Origin: Planctomycetota bacterium
Lineage (GTDB): Bacteria > Planctomycetota > B129-G9
Assembly: GCA_003644325.1 (NCBI GenBank)
Contig: QNCA01000128.1
Location: forward strand, 1 to 5,465
Reading direction: 5' to 3'
DNA: 5,465 bases
A program made the position numbers and the translations under genes. A model generated the notes under the pieces. The model had not been told where the DNA came from. It ran no database searches and was given only the letters and a program-made list of their open reading frames with translations. Of this stretch, positions 1 through 5,448 are shown one piece after another; positions within the stretch are counted from its first letter, which is position 1; every line of letters starts with the position of its first letter.

Positions 1-179
1 CCACGTCCATTCTCTGTTTGGGGAAAATGTGGAGAAAAACATTTCCTGCGTAGGGACGCGGAGAACGGCAATCGGAAGCTCTCAAGGTATTGTAAATAAG
101 GGGCTTTTGATGTGTTGGCGCTGGGGAGACTGAATTTCTGGAAGGCTGTGAGCCCTCCATTGCGTTTTTAATTCTTAAC

Positions 180-206
180 CGCCAAGAGCGCCAGGGACGC
201 CAAGAA
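180..206. repeat. Three tandem 9-bp CGCCARGRR units
   Basis: Three consecutive 9-bp units are visible: CGCCAAGAG, CGCCAGGGA and CGCCAAGAA. Motifs of this GCCAAG type, followed nearby by a TTCGTGTTCT-like segment (here about 226-235), are familiar intergenic repeats in many uncultured bacterial genomes. No function can be read from the sequence. Confidence 0.6.
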
Positions 207-266
207 CTGAAATAATTGATTACCTTCGTGTTCTCGGAGTCAACCCCAAAATTACGCAAGACAAAA

Positions 267-294
267 GCAGCCGAAGGCTGCCGGGCAAGGCCCG
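267..294. repeat. Two back-to-back REP-like hairpins
   Basis: GCAGCC-GAA-GGCTGC (267-281) is a perfect 6-bp stem with a GAA loop. It is followed directly by CGGGC-AAG-GCCCG (282-294), a perfect 5-bp stem. Tandem GC-rich hairpins without a T-tract resemble REP-type intergenic palindromes more than a terminator. Confidence 0.55.
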
Positions 295-456
295 CCCCGA
301 CGGCTCGCCGAACGCAGAACCTGCTCAACGAAAGCGGGCCAATTGCTCGGTCAATTCACGTTGCTGCATACCGAGACATTTCCTGATCACGCGGAGGCTC
401 GTCTGCGGGAGAAATTCCTCAAAAGCGGCAGGGGAAAACAGTGGCTTGATGAAGTC

Positions 457-473
457 TGCGGGCGAAGCCCGCA
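457..473. repeat. REP-like hairpin with GAA loop
   Basis: TGCGGGC-GAA-GCCCGCA is a perfect 7-bp stem with a 3-nt loop. It shares the GAA loop layout of the hairpin at 267-281. No T-run follows on either strand, so a terminator role is unlikely. Confidence 0.55.
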
Positions 474-599
474 TTAACGACGGGGGTTTGTGCACCAAAG
501 AGGCGCATTCGATTCCCCCGCCTCCATTTTGAAATTTCCCGGACAGTCTGACCTGCCTTGTGGTATTTTCATCCCATACCGCTTCCACCAACCGGGCTT

Positions 600-633
600 C
601 CCGGAACGGGCCCAGCCCGCCCACCCGGAACGG
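600..633. repeat. Direct repeat CCCGGAACGG, two copies
   Basis: CCCGGAACGG occurs at 600-609 and 624-633, 24 bp apart. The first copy extends to CCCGGAACGGGC (600-611), which recurs exactly at 5145-5156 inside the repeat element downstream of hemA. This suggests a dispersed repeat family in the genome. Confidence 0.5.
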
Positions 634-725
634 ACCTACATGGGTGCAAATATGGGCAGGAACAGTATCTGCTGAAAGTTGGGGTGTGTTTGACCCGTTA
701 GCCGGGCCTACCAGCCTCTTTTAAG

Positions 726-740
726 TGTTGACAGACAACA
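726..740. promoter_or_regulatory. Possible activator (UAS) site for the sigma-54 promoter
   Basis: TGTTG-ACAGA-CAACA is a perfect 5-bp inverted repeat with a 5-nt spacer. Its right end is about 96 bp upstream of the -24 element. Bacterial enhancer-binding proteins usually bind dyads roughly 80-150 bp upstream of sigma-54 promoters, so the position fits. Assignment to a regulator such as PrsR is inference. Confidence 0.35.
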
Positions 741-835
741 TCTTTGCGAGGCACGGGGCGGCGAATTCCCATTCGTGTCTTTTGGGCCATGCCCTAACTT
801 GTGTCAGGGAAAGGACGTAGGGTACGGCAAACCTA

Positions 836-850
836 TGGCATTGAACTTGC
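836..850 (+). promoter_or_regulatory. Sigma-54 (RpoN) -24/-12 promoter for the PEP-CTERM gene
   Basis: The sequence TGGCATTGAACTTGC matches the sigma-54 consensus TGGCAC-N5-TTGC, with the invariant GG and GC separated exactly as required (837-838 and 849-850). Only the sixth base of the -24 box differs (T for C). Transcription would start near 862, giving a leader of about 137 nt before the ATG at 999. PEP-CTERM genes under RpoN and PrsK/PrsR control are known in other bacteria, which supports the assignment. Confidence 0.65.
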
Positions 851-868
851 GAGGAGAGTCGGGTCGGG

Positions 869-911
869 ATTCGCCATCTTGGAGTTTGGCGAGTAGGGAA
901 TTGTTATTCCC
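869..911 (+). promoter_or_regulatory. Two adjacent 5'-leader hairpins
   Basis: Bases 869-876 pair with 887-894 (core TCGCCA/TGGCGA, 10-nt loop, with one G-T wobble). The second hairpin, GGGAAT-TGTT-ATTCCC, spans 896-911 with a perfect 6-bp stem and 4-nt loop. Both begin just after the predicted sigma-54 transcription start, so they would sit at the 5' end of the mRNA. They could stabilise the transcript or regulate it. No T-tract follows, so an intrinsic terminator is unlikely. Confidence 0.45.
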
Positions 912-998
912 CGAAATCGTGGGGCCCTAGCCGCGGGTTGAGCAGGGTCTCGAAAAGGTCAAAAGAATCGGATAAATCTTATTGCGGAGTATGAAAAG

Positions 999-1790
999 AT
1001 GTTTAATCTGGAAAAAGTCCTGCTGGTAGTGATCATCATGTCCATGGTATCCCTGTCCGCCTCGGCGCTGATGATAGAGGCCGATGGCGACCTATCCGAC
1101 TGGAGCGTCGCGCCTTTCTCCGACTGGGAGCCTGCCAGCCCTTCCGCCGGCTGGATTGAAGAGAACTGGACCGGCGAAGATCCCTACCCATGGGGCGGTG
1201 AAACCTATGACGTCGAGGCCCTCTACGTCGATACCGACACCGAATACCTCTACGTGGCGGTTGTGCTGTCGATTCCGGAAGCGGGCGCTGACGACCCTTA
1301 TGGCCGTCCGGAGCACTATCTTCCCGGAGATATTGCCCTTGATTTCGATGGCGACCCCGATACGGGCGAGTACGGCTACGAGTATGGTCTGAAGGCTTAC
1401 GGCGATGACAAAGGGGAACTCTACTGGATGCCGGACTGGGACCTGCCGCATGGTGAGTTCGGTTTTCCCGAGAACAGCCCTTCAACGATTCTCAGCGGCA
1501 CTCTGGAAGGGGCCGGCACGGTGGCGTACGTGAACGCGGGAGACCTCGAGGGCAACGGCACGGACACCTTCATTATAGAGGCGAAGGTGCTTCGGTCTCT
1601 CTTCGCGCACGGTCCTTTGTTGAACGGTCAGACCATATCGGCGCACTACACGATTTCCTGCGGTAACGATGTATTGGAAACCAGCACGTTGGCAATCCCC
1701 GAGCCTGTGACGATAATCATGGTGGGGTTGGGGCTGACGGTAGTGGCCGGCCTTGCCCGCAGGTTTGTGGGTGCGTCGCGCGGGGCTTGA
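999..1790 (+). CDS. Secreted PEP-CTERM sorting-domain protein
   Basis: The 263-residue product has an N-terminal signal peptide (hydrophobic core about 7-19, likely cleavage after Ala-Ser-Ala at residue 23). It ends with a PEP-CTERM signal: Pro-Glu-Pro at 234-236, a hydrophobic segment at about 237-253, then Arg-Arg at 254-255. In known systems an exosortase cleaves at this signal in the inner membrane, and the proteins are linked to exopolysaccharide or biofilm. No exosortase gene is in the window. The mature region starts with DGDLSDW (29-35), followed by an LYVAV strand (84-88) and an acidic DFDGDPDTGE loop (115-124). That order resembles CBM9-like or DOMON-type beta-sandwich domains and could bind sugar or calcium, but this part is inference. 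The start at 999 is supported by GGAG at 986-989. The ATG at 991 lies in another frame that stops quickly. Confidence 0.9.
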   Translation: MFNLEKVLLVVIIMSMVSLSASALMIEADGDLSDWSVAPFSDWEPASPSAGWIEENWTGEDPYPWGGETYDVEALYVDTDTEYLYVAVVLSIPEAGADDPYGRPEHYLPGDIALDFDGDPDTGEYGYEYGLKAYGDDKGELYWMPDWDLPHGEFGFPENSPSTILSGTLEGAGTVAYVNAGDLEGNGTDTFIIEAKVLRSLFAHGPLLNGQTISAHYTISCGNDVLETSTLAIPEPVTIIMVGLGLTVVAGLARRFVGASRGA

Positions 1791-1938
1791 GCGACATCGG
1801 GCTGACGCATGGTTGAGCAAATAGGCATCGCTTCCCGTGGCTGCTGGTGCACGCGGTCTATTCAGCACAAAATTGGTCTGATAAGAAGTAGCCGGGCTCC
1901 TGGTGTTTGCCCTTTGCCGTCGCAATGTTTCGCAAGGA

Positions 1939-3012
1939 CTACTCAAGGATATAGAGTTTCGGTCTACGCCGCATCTTGCTATCAGCGTTTTCGGCCTCGT
2001 AGGTGGCCAGGCGCTTCCAGTTCATGCGGCGGAGAAGGTCGGGCGCGTCCCGGTTTGGCGAGTGACGGCATATTATGCGTCCCTCCTTGACGACAAAGGC
2101 GCATTTTTCAAATACGACGCCGCAACGGTCGCTCAGCCGGAATTCCTCGCACATTGGCTTCCCGGCGCGCTCAATCAAATCAGGAGAATCGTCGGGCTTA
2201 AGTGCGTTTGCACAGAAGTTTATCACCGCGACTTTCCCCTCAAGCAATATCAAAACCAACCCCGGGTAAACCATCATTTCGTAAGACGGCTCTTCCTGTT
2301 CAAAGGCGAAGGTGGCGTTCTTGAACAGCCGGTTGCGCTCTATCTCCTTCGGCATGTCGTCGGGAGGGTCATCGTTCACATAGACGAGTTTTCTGGAGGC
2401 CGCGGTTCCGTGATAGGTAAAGGCGACGCGATCATCTTCCAGTGCGACGATTGACAGAAGGGGCCGTCCTTTTATTTGAACGATTTCCTGGCGCGAAGCA
2501 CCCAGTTTGGCCATGAGATCGCTCCTGCCCTCGAAACAGTCGAAAATCTCCTGGTCCCCGTCGCTTTTGTCGATGATGCTGGTGCCGGCGTCGGCAAAGA
2601 GTTTCCTTCCGTCGATGCACATCACGAAGGTTGTGCTCCGGCCGTCGTCGCTCAGACCTACCAGCACTCCCTTCTTTCGGTAACATATTACGCGGCCGGC
2701 GGCCTGCTCTATCGGGCCGACCTTGATAAGGCATTCGTCCAATTCGGTGTCCGGTTTCCCCAGTGACGCCAGGACCACCCCGGGTTCCTTACCGACCCAG
2801 TCCGCCAATACATAACAGGACCCCGAGCCGACCTTGCCTATCAAGATTATCACCAGTACCCCTACCCCCAATGCCAGGACAACCCCGATTATCAGGACAG
2901 CCCTTTCGATCCGCCTGCGTCGCCTGAGCTTCCTGTATCGAAGATTATCACGACTCACGGGCGTTTCTACCTTTCGCCTCTTGTTTTCCAGCGACCAGTT
3001 ACCGTCTTTCAT
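1939..3012 (-). CDS. Membrane-anchored protein with three BamE/SmpA-like repeats
   Basis: The product has 357 residues and I do not recognise a named family. Residues 1-37 are strongly basic, with five consecutive Arg at 30-34. A single transmembrane helix follows at about 38-59. By the positive-inside rule the N-terminus is cytoplasmic and the remaining 300 residues lie outside. That outer part shows three segments of the type 'G...V...lGkP...., strand, dGr': about 77-125 (LGKPD at 84-88), 165-201 (LGASRQEI then GRP) and 276-315 (AGKPM at 283-287). These resemble the small BamE/SmpA fold used in envelope proteins; this is inference from pattern. Cysteines are numerous (for example 66, 94, 110, 132, 159, 267, 288, 297, 304, 315), so disulfides are possible. 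The start is supported by GGGAG 8 nt upstream. The gene converges on the PEP-CTERM gene with 148 bp between stop codons and no clear terminator there. Confidence 0.8.
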   Translation of the reverse strand: MKDGNWSLENKRRKVETPVSRDNLRYRKLRRRRRIERAVLIIGVVLALGVGVLVIILIGKVGSGSCYVLADWVGKEPGVVLASLGKPDTELDECLIKVGPIEQAAGRVICYRKKGVLVGLSDDGRSTTFVMCIDGRKLFADAGTSIIDKSDGDQEIFDCFEGRSDLMAKLGASRQEIVQIKGRPLLSIVALEDDRVAFTYHGTAASRKLVYVNDDPPDDMPKEIERNRLFKNATFAFEQEEPSYEMMVYPGLVLILLEGKVAVINFCANALKPDDSPDLIERAGKPMCEEFRLSDRCGVVFEKCAFVVKEGRIICRHSPNRDAPDLLRRMNWKRLATYEAENADSKMRRRPKLYILE

Positions 3013-3058
3013 CTTGTAATCTCCCGTTATAAGCGGTGACCATTACCATCAACCACAG

Positions 3059-3124
3059 GGATAGAGCCGATCGTGTCAGCGTCGAACGAAAGGCCGGACA
3101 CAGAGTCAGGTCGTTTCTCTATCC
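3059..3124. repeat. Nested inverted repeat upstream of the 1939-3012 gene
   Basis: GGATAGAG (3059-3066) is perfectly complementary to CTCTATCC (3117-3124). Within this, GTGTC (3073-3077) pairs with GACAC (3097-3101). The structure lies 46 bp upstream of the start codon of the - strand gene. It could be an mRNA leader fold or a spaced operator pair. I did not find a convincing -35/-10 pair for this gene. Confidence 0.4.
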
Positions 3125-3151
3125 ATCAAAAGGCGCCAGGTTCATGACGCC

Positions 3152-3190
3152 AATGAGAAAGCCGATGCGAATGCAGGCATTCGCATCGGC
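3152..3190 (-). terminator. Perfect 14-bp palindrome, probable - strand terminator
   Basis: The arms 3161-3174 and 3177-3190 are perfectly complementary over 14 bp with only AG between them. Read on the - strand the hairpin is followed by TTTCTCATT, a short T-rich tract, and it lies 28 nt after the stop codon of the - strand frame ending at 3219. That geometry fits an intrinsic terminator. No T-run follows on the + strand. A further inverted pair, GTTCAT (3140-3145) with ATGAAC (3191-3196), frames the hairpin asymmetrically, which is unusual for a simple terminator. Confidence 0.55.
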
Positions 3191-3439
3191 ATGAACGCAC
3201 ACCGTTATGTCGCGCTCCTTACACGGTAGGCCAGCCCCACCTTTTGTTGATCTCGGTACCATCGATATAACGCAAAGGTAGAGTAATATCATTCAAATAA
3301 AAACCGCCCTTACTTATGCATAATACCACGTAATCGCCCCGAAAGCAAGGTAATTCCGGAATCATGCAAGAAAGAAAGCAAGAAAGGGGGTGTGCGCAAA
3401 GTTGGGGGGTAAGTAGTAACGCGAGCGGCCCGGTATCCA

Positions 3440-3506
3440 GGGTCAGACCGCGAATCCACGATTTTTTGTCCTCACGGACAAAGATTCCGTAATTCGGGTC
3501 TGACCC
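3440..3506. repeat. REP/BIME-like 67-bp imperfect inverted repeat
   Basis: The outer 10 bp, GGGTCAGACC (3440-3449), is the exact reverse complement of GGTCTGACCC (3497-3506). The arms remain largely complementary inward to a centre of TTTGTCC-TCAC-GGACAAA (3465-3482), a 7-bp stem with a 4-nt loop. The whole segment could therefore fold as one long hairpin. GGTCTGACCC termini are familiar near REP-associated tyrosine transposases in uncultured Gram-negatives. No transposase is present, so this would be a non-autonomous copy. Confidence 0.65.
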
Positions 3507-3529
3507 AGCCTGCTCGTATGGGCCGCGTC

Positions 3530-3547
3530 GGGGACTGTCACCGCGCC
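3530..3547. repeat. GACTGTCACC-family motif, copy 1
   Basis: GGGGACTGTCACC (3530-3542) differs by one base from GGTGACTGTCACC, found at 5093-5105 and 5209-5221. The match to the last copy continues outward: GACTGTCACCGCGCC here against GACTGTCACCGTGCC at 5212-5226. It lies between the long inverted repeat and the hemA promoter. Confidence 0.6.
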
Positions 3548-3582
3548 AAGCAACCTGCATGCACCCCAAGTGCCGGCTCTTC

Positions 3583-3611
3583 TTGAATCAAACACGTTCT
3601 TACAATATAAT
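3583..3611 (+). promoter_or_regulatory. Sigma-70 promoter of hemA
   Basis: TTGAAT (3583-3588) and TATAAT (3606-3611) are separated by exactly 17 bp. The -10 box is a perfect consensus and the -35 box matches four of six bases, so this should be a strong housekeeping promoter. Transcription would begin near 3618, leaving a leader of about 165 nt before hemA. Confidence 0.75.
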
Positions 3612-3625
3612 AGAGATTAGGCGCG

Positions 3626-3766
3626 CGATTTTCTACTGGAGAAATCGACGGCGACGTATCATCCGGTGTGTCGGAACGTATTCGACAGGGGTTTTCACCG
3701 GCTTGCAGACGGCCGGGAAGTTCGCGCGGAAAATGCTCGGTGAGGGTAAACCGTAAGCGTCGCCGT
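3626..3766 (+). promoter_or_regulatory. Structured 5' leader of hemA
   Basis: Between the promoter and the ribosome binding site the leader can form a first hairpin (CGATTT 3626-3631 with AAATCG 3642-3647). Directly after it comes a domain closed by a perfect 9-bp stem, ACGGCGACG (3648-3656) with CGTCGCCGT (3758-3766). Inside are a two-part arm (3663-3668 with 3696-3701; 3669-3673 with 3683-3687) and a small hairpin (3738-3741 with 3750-3753). This resembles a multi-way junction ending 4 nt before the GAAAGG ribosome binding site (3771-3776). I recognise no known riboswitch signature, and a role in hemA control is inference. Confidence 0.4.
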
Positions 3767-3783
3767 GAGCGAAAGGTTGTGGC

Positions 3784-5097
3784 ATGGGTTTATTTGCCGT
3801 TGGAGTTAATCACAGGTCGGCACCTATCGAGGTGCGGGAGAAACTCTCCGTAAGCCCGTCCGTGTTGCCGGAGATGATGGCCAGGCTGCGCGACTTCGCG
3901 GACGAAGGGGTGTTTGTGTCCACGTGCAACCGGGTCGAACTCTATATCAGCGTGGAGGGGCGTGAGTCGGCCGGGGACATGGTGAGTCGTTTCTTCGCCG
4001 GCCACAGCGGTTTGGACCAGGGCGATATCGCGGGGATGTTGTATGAGTTTTCCGGCAAGGACGCGGTGCGCCACCTGTTCAAGGTGGTCTCAGGGATAGA
4101 CTCGATGGTACCCGGCGAGACGCAGATACTCGCGCAGGTCAAAGATGCCTACATGCAGTCGGTTGCCGAGGGAATGACCGGCCCTGTGCTCAACCCTCTG
4201 TTCCAGGCGGCGTTCCGCACGGCCAAACTGGTGCATACGGACAGCCGGATAAGCGAACGCAAGGTTTCCGTGGGCTCGGTGGCGGTGGATCTGGCGGAAA
4301 GCGCACTCGGAGGGCTGAACGACAAGCGGGTCCTGGTGATAGGGGCGGGCAAGATGAGCGAACTGACACTACGGCATCTTGCAGCAAAGGGCGCCCGCTC
4401 GATTTTTGTCGCCAATCGGACCTATGAAAGGGCGCTGGAACTGGCCGAGGAGTTTCGCGGTAAGGCGGTGAAATTCGACGCGCTGGACGAGAATCTGGCA
4501 CAGGCCGACATCGTGGTGGCGTCTTCCGCAGCGCCGCACTATCTCATCAACAGCGAGAGGGTGTGCAAGGCAATGGCTGAGCGGGACGACCGGCCCCTGT
4601 TTCTGATAGATATCGCCGTGCCGAGGGACGTAAGCCCGGAGGTGCGGGCGCTGCAGGGCGTGTACCTTTACGACATCGACGATTTGCAGAAGGTGGTGAA
4701 GGAGAATCTGGCTTTAAGAGAAAGCGAGGTCAAGAGTTGCCTGAAAATGGTGGAGGATGCCGCGGATGCGTACCGGGAGGAAGCAAAGGAGGGTGAAGCC
4801 GCGCCGCTTATAAAGGAGATAACCCGCCGCCTGCACGGAATCCGCCGCGAGGAGATGGACAGGTCGCGCGCAAAACTTTCCAGCGCCTCGGACGAATATA
4901 CGGGCGAGGTAGAGAGGCTGACGGAGCGGCTGGTAAACCGCATACTGCACGAGTTGTTGAAGGCCGTCCGGGCGGAGGCCTCCAGCCGAAACGGTTTGCG
5001 CCGGGGCGGTCTGACAGCGGCGCTATGCAGGCTTTTCAACACGCCTCTTGCGGACGGGAAGCATGTAAGAATCTTGGAAAGGCCGCCGCACCGGTGA
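3784..5097 (+). CDS. hemA: Glutamyl-tRNA reductase
   Basis: This enzyme uses NADPH to reduce glutamyl-tRNA(Glu) to glutamate-1-semialdehyde, the first committed step of C5-pathway tetrapyrrole synthesis, in the cytoplasm. The 437-residue product is full length for the family. Visible signatures are GVNHRSAPIEVREKL (7-21), STCNRVELY (46-54) with catalytic Cys48, a conserved SGIDSMVPGETQIL segment (103-116), the SVGSVAVDLA stretch (162-171), and the NADPH-binding GAGKM at 187-191. A charged, helical dimerisation domain follows from about 320. The ATG has GAAAGG 7 nt upstream and gives the canonical N-terminus. The gene appears to have its own sigma-70 promoter and a structured leader. No other certain heme gene is visible; the partial frame at the right edge could be one but is too short to tell. 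The stop codon falls inside the first base pairs of a GGTGACTGTCACC repeat, so the final residues may derive from repeat insertion. Confidence 0.97.
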   Translation: MGLFAVGVNHRSAPIEVREKLSVSPSVLPEMMARLRDFADEGVFVSTCNRVELYISVEGRESAGDMVSRFFAGHSGLDQGDIAGMLYEFSGKDAVRHLFKVVSGIDSMVPGETQILAQVKDAYMQSVAEGMTGPVLNPLFQAAFRTAKLVHTDSRISERKVSVGSVAVDLAESALGGLNDKRVLVIGAGKMSELTLRHLAAKGARSIFVANRTYERALELAEEFRGKAVKFDALDENLAQADIVVASSAAPHYLINSERVCKAMAERDDRPLFLIDIAVPRDVSPEVRALQGVYLYDIDDLQKVVKENLALRESEVKSCLKMVEDAADAYREEAKEGEAAPLIKEITRRLHGIRREEMDRSRAKLSSASDEYTGEVERLTERLVNRILHELLKAVRAEASSRNGLRRGGLTAALCRLFNTPLADGKHVRILERPPHR

Positions 5098-5221
5098 CTG
5101 TCACCATTGCCCATTCGGACCCTGACGGGTCCCCAGGGCGAAGACCCGGAACGGGCGGAGCGCAGACGCTCTGAAGGAGCGGCCGGCTCGTAGGGCCCGC
5201 TCATAGATGGTGACTGTCACC
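5093..5221. repeat. Hairpin-rich repeat element flanked by GGTGACTGTCACC
   Basis: Identical 13-bp near-palindromes (5093-5105 and 5209-5221) flank about 103 bp packed with hairpins. These are GGACCC-TGAC-GGGTCC (5117-5132), enclosed by GCCC (5109-5112) with GGGC (5136-5139); GAGCG-CAGA-CGCTC (about 5158-5171); and a GAGC/GCTC stem near 5177-5189. The element also holds CCCGGAACGGGC (5145-5156), shared with 600-611. The layout resembles a non-autonomous REP/BIME or MITE-like element. Its left end includes the hemA stop codon. No T-tract is present, although it could still protect the hemA mRNA 3' end. Confidence 0.6.
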
Positions 5222-5277
5222 GTGCCGGCAGCGCCCGGGATTCTTATATGCTCCCTCGCGGATGAAAAGGATTGACC

Positions 5278-5448
5278 ATGGAATTTGGACGTGATAAAAT
5301 GCGTTACTCGGGAAGGTATTCCGGGGTTAATCTTGCAACTGTCCTGTGTGTGGAAGCGTCGGCAGGCGGAAATCAGGATTTGTTTTTTCGAGATTTGGTG
5401 GATTTATCCGCTGAAACGCAAACGAGTAAGCCTTTTTCGGGGGGATGA
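5278..5448 (+). CDS. Small ORF, possibly the N-terminal part of a PilZ-like protein
   Basis: The frame encodes 56 residues with a good ribosome binding site, AAGGA at 5267-5271, 6 nt before the ATG. The start MEFGRDKMRYSGRYSGVNLA and the later DLVDLSAE resemble the pattern of PilZ domains (RY..R..v.l..., then vDlS..G), which bind cyclic di-GMP. The resemblance is loose and the protein is short. The stop TGA at 5446 overlaps an ATG at 5445 (ATGA), and the last sense codons read through a run of six G (5439-5444). A -1 slip there would fuse it to the next frame. It is either a truncated or frameshifted gene, or a small gene coupled to the next one. Confidence 0.4.
   Translation: MEFGRDKMRYSGRYSGVNLATVLCVEASAGGNQDLFFRDLVDLSAETQTSKPFSGG

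Larger units (their letters stand above)
1..725. other. Gene-poor intergenic region with small repeats
   Basis: No reading frame here looks like a real gene. The longest frame, on the - strand at 325-624 with a GTG start, encodes about 99 residues rich in Arg, Pro and Gly. It runs through a REP-like hairpin and matches no family I recognise. The stretch contains an imperfect inverted repeat near the left edge (22-30 with 39-46), a 9-bp tandem repeat at 180-206, several GC-rich hairpins and a direct repeat at 600-633. It reads as an accumulation site for small repeats upstream of the PEP-CTERM promoter. A decayed gene cannot be excluded. Confidence 0.55.
3219..3569 (-). pseudogene. Probable remnant of a small gene, partly overlain by a repeat
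   Basis: The open frame gives 116 codons from a TTG start, but its first part (about residues 10-43) is simply the translation of the GACTGTCACC motif and the REP-like hairpin at 3440-3506. The C-terminal 48 residues, from an internal ATG at 3365, look more protein-like, with alternating hydrophobic strands and the ending NKRWGWPTV. I do not recognise the family. No ribosome binding site precedes either start; the internal ATG follows a pyrimidine-rich TTTCTTGC tract. The terminator-like palindrome just downstream implies that something was once transcribed here on this strand. The likeliest reading is the 3' end of a decayed gene truncated by repeat insertion. Confidence 0.35.

Noticed and set aside
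325..624. 99-codon frame on the - strand
   Set aside because: It starts with GTG and has no recognisable ribosome binding site or domain. It is translated through a REP-like hairpin (457-473) and the CCCGGAACGG repeat, so it is more likely repeat sequence than a gene.
728..756. TTGACA as a sigma-70 -35 box
   Set aside because: No acceptable -10 sequence lies 16-18 bp downstream. The region there is GC-rich (GCACGGGG).
803..900. Possible cyclic di-GMP-I riboswitch, prompted by GGCAAACC at 826-833
   Set aside because: The second conserved block of that riboswitch (GGACGCAAAGCC type) is missing, and a sigma-54 promoter at 836-850 would place this segment mostly outside the transcript.
1903..2454. 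183-codon + strand frame opposite the 1939-3012 gene
   Set aside because: It is a shadow of the - strand gene, which has a ribosome binding site, a transmembrane anchor and repeat structure. The + strand translation shows no domain.
3035..3047. GGTGACCATTACC as a fourth copy of the GGTGACTGTCACC motif
   Set aside because: Only 10 of 13 bases match and the palindrome is broken, so chance similarity is as likely.
3398..3407. AAAGTTGGGG shared with 675-684
   Set aside because: A 10-bp match with a simple G-run and no further shared context is expected by chance or low complexity.
3559..3756. 65-codon + strand frame upstream of hemA
   Set aside because: It runs across the strong -35/-10 promoter and the structured leader, is rich in Arg, and has no ribosome binding site. 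It is a chance frame.
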